In this document: one piece after another, positions 24,201 through 33,200 of the stretch | Layout of the letters: the number at the start of each line of letters is the position of its first letter | Position numbering within the stretch: position 1 is the stretch's first letter | NCBI GenBank assembly: GCA_964019695.1 | Contig: OZ026516.1 | Coordinates: 96,596,368 to 96,660,367 of the forward strand | Direction of reading: 5' to 3' | DNA length: 64,000 nt | From: Loripinus fragilis | Taxonomy: Eukaryota > Mollusca > Bivalvia > Lucinida > Lucinidae | Notes under the pieces: model-generated | What the model was told of the DNA's origin: nothing | Databases searched by the model: none | The model's input: the letters and a program-made list of their open reading frames with translations, nothing else | Position numbers and translations under genes: made by a program

Positions 24201-27200
24201 TTACTAATGCCTCCCAAAGTTCCTTTGGGGGCATAAAAATCCAGTAGTCTATACAGGAAAAAACGAAGATTAAGGTCCCGGGCAGTAATATGTAATCAGT
24301 AAGATTTGTGATTATTTCCATATCCATGCCCCTTGGATGAAATTATGTTGAAGATTGATACCTGAAACATTTCTGTAGGCTAAAAATTTAAATTCCCTTG
24401 AAATTGTCAATAGAAAAATTAATGGTGATTTTCAATCCGGGCTAATTATCTCTTAAAATATTAGGTCAATTCAAATGCTTTATTTTATTTTTATACTCTT
24501 TGGGATCTTTGTAGATGACAAGATGATAAAAAAAGATGGGATCAAAAAGGTTTCTCTAGTGAAAATTATAAGTATACTTGACCTCGTCAATACCGCAAAA
24601 ACTGGTACCGGGTCTAAACTAGTTAACGGACCGGTATTTTGGCTGTTAATTAAAACTAACCAAGAGTCATAAAAATCTATATATGCATTTATTAGAAGAC
24701 CCTATTATGGACATGTGTTCCAATTTTCATGCTGATATTTGCATGTTAAATATCTGTTTTATGCTTGTTAATTTTGGTCCTGAGAATTGGTCCCGGGTTC
24801 TTGATGTTGGTGCGGACTTTTATTCTGTCCCCTTCAGGTCGATCTTTTTCGATGTGCTAATCTATACGCATATAGATCTAAACTGCTGGCAAATATGATG
24901 TCCACTCAGATGCACAACTCAAATCAACAGAATTAAACAAAAAAAGAAAGAAAAACGATATTCACGCTTGAATAAAACAATATTGGCTTTTCTGAATCAC
25001 CGTAAGCGACGTCTGCCATTTTTTTTCATGTATAAACATCCAAGAAGAGTCAATGGTGTTGAAATCGGAGTTGAAATGCACTCCGATTGTGTCCAAATAA
25101 GCATTATAATATTCGGGATTTTTAGCAAATTCTCTATTTTATAGATAAAAAAACCACGATATTACACAAAAGTGCCGCAGTAAAATTGGTATGATGGTAC
25201 ATCCTAATTTCGGCGTAGTTAATGTTTAGCCTTTAAATACAACCCCTTTTAGTAGTTCAAAATTAAAATTTATGCTGTTTAATGAGCAACAACATCTGTA
25301 CTGCCAATGTAAAAAATGAAAATGAACCAAGACTTGCCTAGTGGTGGGACATCGGTTGGAAATCATAATCGATCATCGGTTGGAATCGGTTGCTGCTGTT
25401 GATGCGATTTTCTGATTATAATCGGTTCCTAATGAGTTTGCGTTTGCTTGCATGCTTCACTGTTAATCATTGAAAAATCCAAGTATCCATGATAATCATG
25501 GACTAAAAATGGCTGCTTTTTTATTATGGCACTCCCAGTGCCTACCATATAATTATTTTGTAGCGTAGTGTCTTAATATGTAGTTTGGCAACTTTCTTAA
25601 GTTTTATCAAAGTACCTTTTACAATCTTGTTTGGAAATGCTGACAATAATTTTATAGTCTCCATGGTATTCTAAAGCATTTCACAGGCCTTTCTCAAAAA
25701 ATGTTAACAGCTTTCCAGTTATTAACTGTAATTTATTTCTGTTTAAAAACTAAATGTGTCGAGACACATACAAGAGAAGAAACATCAACAAACAGTGCTT
25801 GTCCCTGATAGAAAAATTTATGTCTCACATGTATCAAAGCTACATGAGAAAGATTTTCACAGTTGAACTCAGAAACAACCTAGATGTCATTCTATGACTA
25901 AAGAATATGAGAAATAAGTATAAATCTTAGCTGAACTTAACCTATATTTTAACCGATCATTGATTATGACAAAACATACGGTAAATCTTGTATTAGTTCG
26001 TACACTCGAATAGTTCGTACACCATAAATTATTCACGGCCGGTCAGCTCAAAATGTCATGTATTAGTTCGTACAGTGATCATTTTTCTAATATGTAATTT
26101 TAATAGTTTGTGTACATATCGTTTTTTCCTTCATTGGTGCTTGTTTTTTAATCAGCGTAGCTGTCTGTTAACTTTCGCGTGTACATTCACCAAACAGATC
26201 TTTTCACCTGTCAATTTAATGGCTTAGGTTGCTAACGTAAATGCAGCATTGACGCCACATGTTAATATCATTAAGATTTGTTTTCTGAAAACGCTAGGTT
26301 CAATGAACGTCGAGATGCAAATTTACACGCCCATGTCGCCGATGCGTACGGTCATTTCAAAAGTTACACTTGTGTTTTGTTTCTGTGTCATAATATCTTC
26401 TCGAATTGGACACCCAAGCTGCATGCGACACGGAGGGCACTTCTGTGCTTGTGCAGCTCGGACCCGAACATGAAATCAATTTGCGCGGTGCCCCATATGA
26501 ACTGGAACCAGGGTATTTCGTAAATAGCCTGCTGGTACTTGACAGTTGTGATCAGCGAAGGCTCAGGAGAGCATGTGCGTTTGCGCAATCTCATCAGCGT
26601 CTCGCTGCTCACTAACATAAAGTTTGAAGTGGATGAAGACTCAGACCAAATAAAATTCTAGACTGTTTTAAATACTTGAATACCAATTTCATACGAATTC
26701 AGTGGTTTTCTAGCAAGGTTGGCAATCGACCGGTCAATATGCATATTGACCAGACCAGTGGTCAATACTGGTTTTAACCGGTCATTACTGGTCGATTGGT
26801 GGTCAATTGGTCGATTGAAAAAAACATGGTCGATGCGAAGATACTTAGCATTTGTTATCCCAGTTTAATGGACTCCATAAACAGACTTAAAATTGTTTCA
26901 ATATAAGATAATACAGGCTTAATTGAAAATGTGTTTCATGCCTTGCTATTGCTTTAAAAATGTATGAATAGGCCGTAAAACAAAAAAAAATGAAATGTCA
27001 ATTTTTTAAAGATCTTCAGTCTCAATCAAACTGAATCATTACCACAACTTTCAGTTTAGAGTTACCATTAATAAAAAAAAAGTAAAGCAAATGCAAGTAA
27101 TGAAATTAACTAAATTTAAAAAAAAGTTCTAGCTCTTTCAGTCCTAAAAAATATTTAAATCAGTGACTAATTGAATGAAAGAAAGTACAAAAAATCAATC

Positions 27201-30200
27201 AATACTTCAAATTGATCATCAAAGAGGTCATTATGTAGGAATTAGTCATTGCTCTATTAGTTAAAATGCAAATTGATTTTAGTTCTCACATGAAAAGCAA
27301 AGGTGTGAAAATGGTAAAGAAAACACTAACTGTTGAGCAATATATCAAGGAGTTAGTTTTAACTTTAATTACCCCAGAACAAACAAAGCTTTCAAAATAC
27401 TGGACATGTCTCTCAGACTGAAGAAGGTGTGTCCAGTTTATAAGACCTATCCAATCACTGAGCTTAAAATGCATTGGCTAATTCACTGGCACCTGTGTTA
27501 ATACAGAGGTGTGAAACTGTGGTCATTTTGTTATCTGCTGTTATCAGTTAAGTTAATAATTTCACCAGTGTCATAAATTAAATTGTTATTGTCTCAAAAT
27601 GATGGAAAAATACCTGTTAGGCTGTATGGTTATTCTATTATGCCCTTGATGATTAAAAAATAATATAAAGTGTTAGGTGCCTGGACTGTAATACAGAAGT
27701 CAGTGCTCAGGGGAAAAGTGCCCTTGACAAGGACGAAACAGTACTTTTTTTTCTTTTTTCAATATAAATTCTGACCTTGTATCTCAATCTACCTCTAAAA
27801 CGGCCACTTAAAATTTTCAATCGACCACTCAGATTCATATTGACCAGTATTGACCACTTTTTGGCATATTGACCGGGGCGGTTTTAACCGGTTAAAACCG
27901 GGGGTGGTTTCGACCGCCCAACCTTGTTTTCTAGGCGTAAATAACACGATTCATGTAATAACGGCTCCTATAGAAACATCAAATTCCTCTAACAAACTGT
28001 TGAGCCGATCGGGGCGCATCTTGCTGTCCACGGAAGGTCCTAAGAGTGTATTACCGAGATAGTGTATGCACAGACGCACATACAAAGAAATTATTTGATT
28101 GTAGCATGATTCTAGGTCTTGATGAATTTAATATTTACATTGGTATTTTCATGAAATAAGCCAGCTAATGTGCTTATTGTACCTATCGCATATGCGAGCA
28201 GCGAAGGCTCAGAGGAGCCTGCGCACCCGCGGAAAATCGTCAGCAACTGCCGACATACACATAGAAGGTATATTCCTTAATTTAGGGTAATAGCCCCACT
28301 ACAGGTAGGTGGCTATGAATTTGAAAACAGGCAAGACCTTGAGATGATCGTGACATCTCTGAATTCACTTTATTTACCGTATGCATCCCGACTTTCCATT
28401 TTCTCTGTATGTCTTTCTTCCAACCAGGGTCTTATTTGTATAGAGAGTCCCTGTTCCAGCTTAACAATTTCAATATGGCCATGAAAATTGGAAATGAAAA
28501 CAGTGATCGCGACATATCAGAATGTGCTTTCGTTACCACACGTCTAAAGATGTATGTACCCCGACTTTGTTGCATGAGACCAACAAAGTTGCAGATCGGC
28601 CTGCGCACTGCATAGTCTTAACATCGTCTTTGTTATGAATAAAAACATTAAACATTTTGTCAGGCCAGATCTGGGCCCAAACTGTCAGTTAATATTGTCA
28701 GCCGCAGACAATTGGATAGAGTCGAAGTCTCAAGGACAGCATGATGTCTAAGATCAAAGCCGCTGATATCTGAACATGTGCTATTATAGGGATCACACAT
28801 GTTTTTTCATGCATTAACATTTGCCGGGTCCCGAGGATGCTGTTTGAACACGAGGCCGATAGGCCGAGTGTTCAACATCATCCGAGGGACCCGGCAAGTG
28901 TTAATGCAATGAAACAAACATGTGTGATCGTTATTCTTGCATATTTTACCTTATTCAAGCCCAATTCGCGCTGAAAACGCCGCTAAAACATTAAATTGTC
29001 CATTTTCGTACACTGGATTTCTCTAAACAAAATGGCGTCGGCTGTGTACTTTCGAACGTCACAACGTCATAACCGTGCGCAACGTTTTCGCGAACAAAAA
29101 CATCGGCGAAATGATCAGTCTGGTCCGCAACGCTTTCCGTATGTAACGTCATGAAAATAATGCAGGGCTTATTTTAAGTATTTTCAAGTTCAGACCCATG
29201 TTCAAACAGCGCGTGAATCTCCTGATTTGAACATGGATTTTCGTTCATTTGACAATGGGTGTAAACAGCTGTACGAATAGATTTCTATGCAAGAATGTTG
29301 TTTTAAGAATTGGGTAGCATGTGGTGGCCTTGGCGCATGAAAGCGGACTTCGCGCATAAAACATGATTACCCAGCTGCATGTGCGGATCCATAAAGTTTT
29401 GTCGGAGGTTGTTCCAACTTTGACAACTTTTTTTTTAGTTGATTCCAAACACCACTATAAGCGGGCCATCATTGGCCCGCCAGCGAAACACCATTTAAAT
29501 GGCGTTTCGCTGATGGCTCAACATCGAATGCTGGCTTGGTAGCTTTCTGATTTTAAAGGGAACCGGACCAGTATGCTTAGAAACCCTATTTTTGGTGATT
29601 TTTCAGGCTGGGGGGTCCGGACCCCCTGTCCCCCTCTGGAATCCCCCCATGAGCTGTCTCCTTTTCATGAAAAAACAATTTCTCGAAAACTCACCAGATT
29701 CACTCAGTTAGCATGTCAAATAAAATTGTTCTGAATCTCGGAAATCAACAACCAAGGCCCCGCCGTTGCGACAGCCAGAACTCCTTTTTAAAAGCCCCAG
29801 TGGGTGCATAAAACTGGGTGTACCGTGTGCGTTCTAAATGTTATGCAGGAGGCCTCGGTACACCGTCACAAAACCCAAATTCACTTTTTCAGAGCATCGG
29901 ATGATAGTAGGCAAAGATGAGCATGTGCATACAATACTGTTGGCTTTATGGTAGTATCATGCGCGGATCCAGGAATTTTCGCCAGTGGGGAAGGGGTTCC
30001 GAAAAAAACTCTGAATGTTTTTTAGGCACCAGCTTATTTTACAGTTTTATAGAGGTTTAAGGAAAGCTATATTTAAGGTTCCAGATGGGATCCAACATTT
30101 TCCAAGGGAGGGGTCCAAATCTTTCAGGGGGGGGGGGGGGGAGGGGGGGTCCAAATGCTAATTTCTATAGAAACCTATAGAACTTGTGATTTTCCAGGGG

Positions 30201-33200
30201 TGGGGGGTCCGGACCTCTGGATCTGCACATGTGTATGATAGATCCACTTGCTTCTTCAGTGAAGCCAATCCAAAGGACAGGTTTTCTCATGCAATGGTTC
30301 ATTTTCCATTGCTCGAGCGACTAGTGACACTTCGAAATATGATGAGGTACATGATTCTGGATATTTTATCTGGTTCTACATTGAACATACAGGGACTTTA
30401 AATGGAATAAGCATGCACTGAAACGTAAGTTGTGGGAAGCAGAAAAATGCTCCGATCTTGTACATATACTTCCTGTGACCTGCTTTTTCGAGGGCTCTAT
30501 TAGAACAGAATCTACATGCTCAAAATGATATAAACAGTTGTAGAGCTAGCCTAGAATAAGTTCGACCTGTGTATAAATTATTCAGGGGTGCATACATGTA
30601 TCGCATGTGGATGAGACACAGTGATTATCGCGACTTTAAGTCAACTATTCTTGGTTTCAGTCTTTCATCATGTATCAGACACATATAAGACTAGGCTTAA
30701 AATATACACCGAAATCCCTTCCTCTGGTCAAATTTCGCATGCTTTTAGTGATCATCCCGATTTCATTTTATTAGTTCGTACAGTGGCATTTTCACAGAAA
30801 ATAATTTTTAATAGTTCATACACAGAGAAAAATAATTATTTTTTTGCTGTACGAACTAATACAAGATTTACCGGAATCGATCATCACATCAGTTGACGTC
30901 TAACGATTAGTTAATCGATTATTGCCGATTATCGGTACATCACTACTAGTAGTGCAAGCAAACAGAAAGCACATCATTTGAACATAGCCATGGTACGTTT
31001 TTTAAACATGTGAAAACTCCATCATAAATTCGGTGTAATAATAACAAAGTTCAATTAAAAAAGGTCTGGTAGTGTTATTTGTCTGGAATTTCTAATGTTA
31101 GTAGTGCTGGGTATTACTAACTAACAGGTAAAAATAGATTTAATCTACATTCAGTTAAATGTGTTTTGTAAGGCTTTGTTGTTTGGTCCCTACTTTACTT
31201 TTGTTTGGCCGCCATGCATTTTGTTTCAGAAAATCCATGTCCTAACAGAAAATCTCCTGAGTCTACATAACAAACAACAGTAGAAATAGTTTTACTACAT
31301 AATTTTCACACCCAATCAAGTGACTATAAGCTACCTTGAATAAAACACTAAATGTTCCATACAGAGTGAGAAATAGTGAGGTGAAAAATTTACACCGAAA
31401 TTAGGATTGCCTTGAAATTAGGATGTCCCACCATAAAAAGAAGAACATTTCATGGGGTCAACGCAACACTGTCGTAACAATACAATAAATAATAAGGAGA
31501 TACAACAGTGTTGCTTTGATCCAACGATTTGTTCACCGTAGATAAGAGTCACTAGTTTTAGAAACCTGTCAGTTTGCAATTCAGGATGATATGGTTGTGA
31601 ACATGCAACTTTTTAGCATTTTTGCCCAGTTATAGAACCTCGAAGGAGTTTTTTTTGGTTTTTGTTTTTGTTGCATTACGTCCCAAGTCAACAGCTATGG
31701 TCATGGCGGGACAGTCAGTTTACCTAACCACATTTTTTCCTGGGCAAGCTTGAACAAGCAGTTAACTAGTACTTCGTGCACATACTTTCACTTGTAACTG
31801 ACAACAACCCTTCTTGAATGATTCAGCGGAAGGGAGGAGAATGACCGTAGAAATTATTTCATGATCAATCTCCACGAAAGTATGGGACTGGGCCGGGATC
31901 GAACTCGCGACAGGACTAAAACCTTGATGCAACGTCCTTTGGATCGGGACATAAACTTGGATGTCCCCTGTGTATGGAGTCACTGCCTGTACAGGTTAAA
32001 GAACCATACGGTAATTTAGATATGGTTACTTGTGGGCTTATTAGGGCTGGCTAATCAAAGCCACAATGCTAATCGATAATCGGTCCTTGCATTTCGATAT
32101 ATAACAGATTAGTAATCGCTCAAACTTGACAGAAGGTCTCGGAACGTTTTGAAAACTCTTGCATGGTCAATGACATTGATTCCCCCATCATTTTGCTAAA
32201 CAAAACTAAGTAGCATGTGTTAAGATAATAGGTTTTAAATAAAAAGTGGCACCTTTGCTCAAAACAAGTCGTCATCCACTCTGTTGGAAGAAAATTGACT
32301 TGCTAATTGGCAAAGTCGGTAATTAAACTCGCAGTCGGCCATAGTTGTTGCTAACTTCATGTTGCGTGATGTCATACAAAAGGAAGTCAAGTATGCATGA
32401 CACGAACACCTTTGTGTAAAGTAAGACCCGCTGTAAACGTCGGTAAAATTGTAAGCTTCTAAACCCGAATTTAACCGCGGAGAAAACAACTTTTATGCTA
32501 GTTTATTCATCTGATGAATATTTCGTGATTTTGTACTACTTTAAAACAGAGAAGCGCAAGTATCACTTTTTTATATAAACGATCCGTTGTTGAGTTAGCC
32601 TGCAGTGTAAAGCGTTTTACTACTTTGTTACAGAAATTTATACACATCTACTGTTTACGACAATGCACTTTAGGTCTAAAAAAATAACACCAGGCAATTG
32701 CCCTTGGATTTTAATTGAATAAATAGACAGAACATCCATTAAAAGTAACCGATTTTTTTAATTTTCATATCGATAATCGTTTTTCTTATGTATATCGACC
32801 GATATTTCGATTTATCTTGCCAGCCCTGGCCTAGGGCTTATATCCGGCAACCTGGAGTATACAAAGTATACCTGCCGGTAATACTCCAAAAAGGGTCTGG
32901 CATTATATAGAGAAAGAAAAAAATAAGAACCTAGGAATCTCACTTGTGCAGGATCTGGTCAAAAGCTGGTTGTGCCAAGATATTCAGTGCTAGAAATAAA
33001 TAATTGATACATAGATGTTCAAGTTCAGATTAAGAGGAGCAGGTCTAACATTGAGAGCGTTGTCATTTTTATGCACGACAGTCTGACAAAACTAAAATTG
33101 ACTGTGACCTTATGGGTCATTCCCCACCCACTTCAATTTCACTGACTTTATCGATCACGTTCGTTAGATCTGGTACATTTTCAAATAAACTGGGAATTCT

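Larger units (their letters stand above)
25979..30873. mobile_element. 4.9-kb element with perfect 26-bp terminal inverted repeats
   Basis: CGGTAAATCTTGTATTAGTT, continuing for 26 bases at 25979-26004, is exactly inverted at 30848-30873. TTAGTTCGTACAGTG recurs subterminally on the same strand at about 26063 and 30772, and related AGTTCGTACAC occurs at 26010. A younger hAT-type element (26714-27926) sits inside. No reading frame over 94 codons and no recognisable transposase remain. No target duplication was found, so the superfamily is unassigned. Confidence 0.7.

Noticed and set aside
24961..25020. Minus-strand AAAATGGCAGACGTCGC start (MADVAYGDSEKPILFYSS) as UQCRC2 exon 1
   Set aside because: It is acidic, not presequence-like, and has no in-phase donor that joins VRLYSAQ.
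25338..30946. Outer hAT element with TAGTGGTGGGACATCGG ends around the 4.9-kb element
   Set aside because: Ends are only loosely inverse and no 8-bp duplication matches, so it is kept as a note only.
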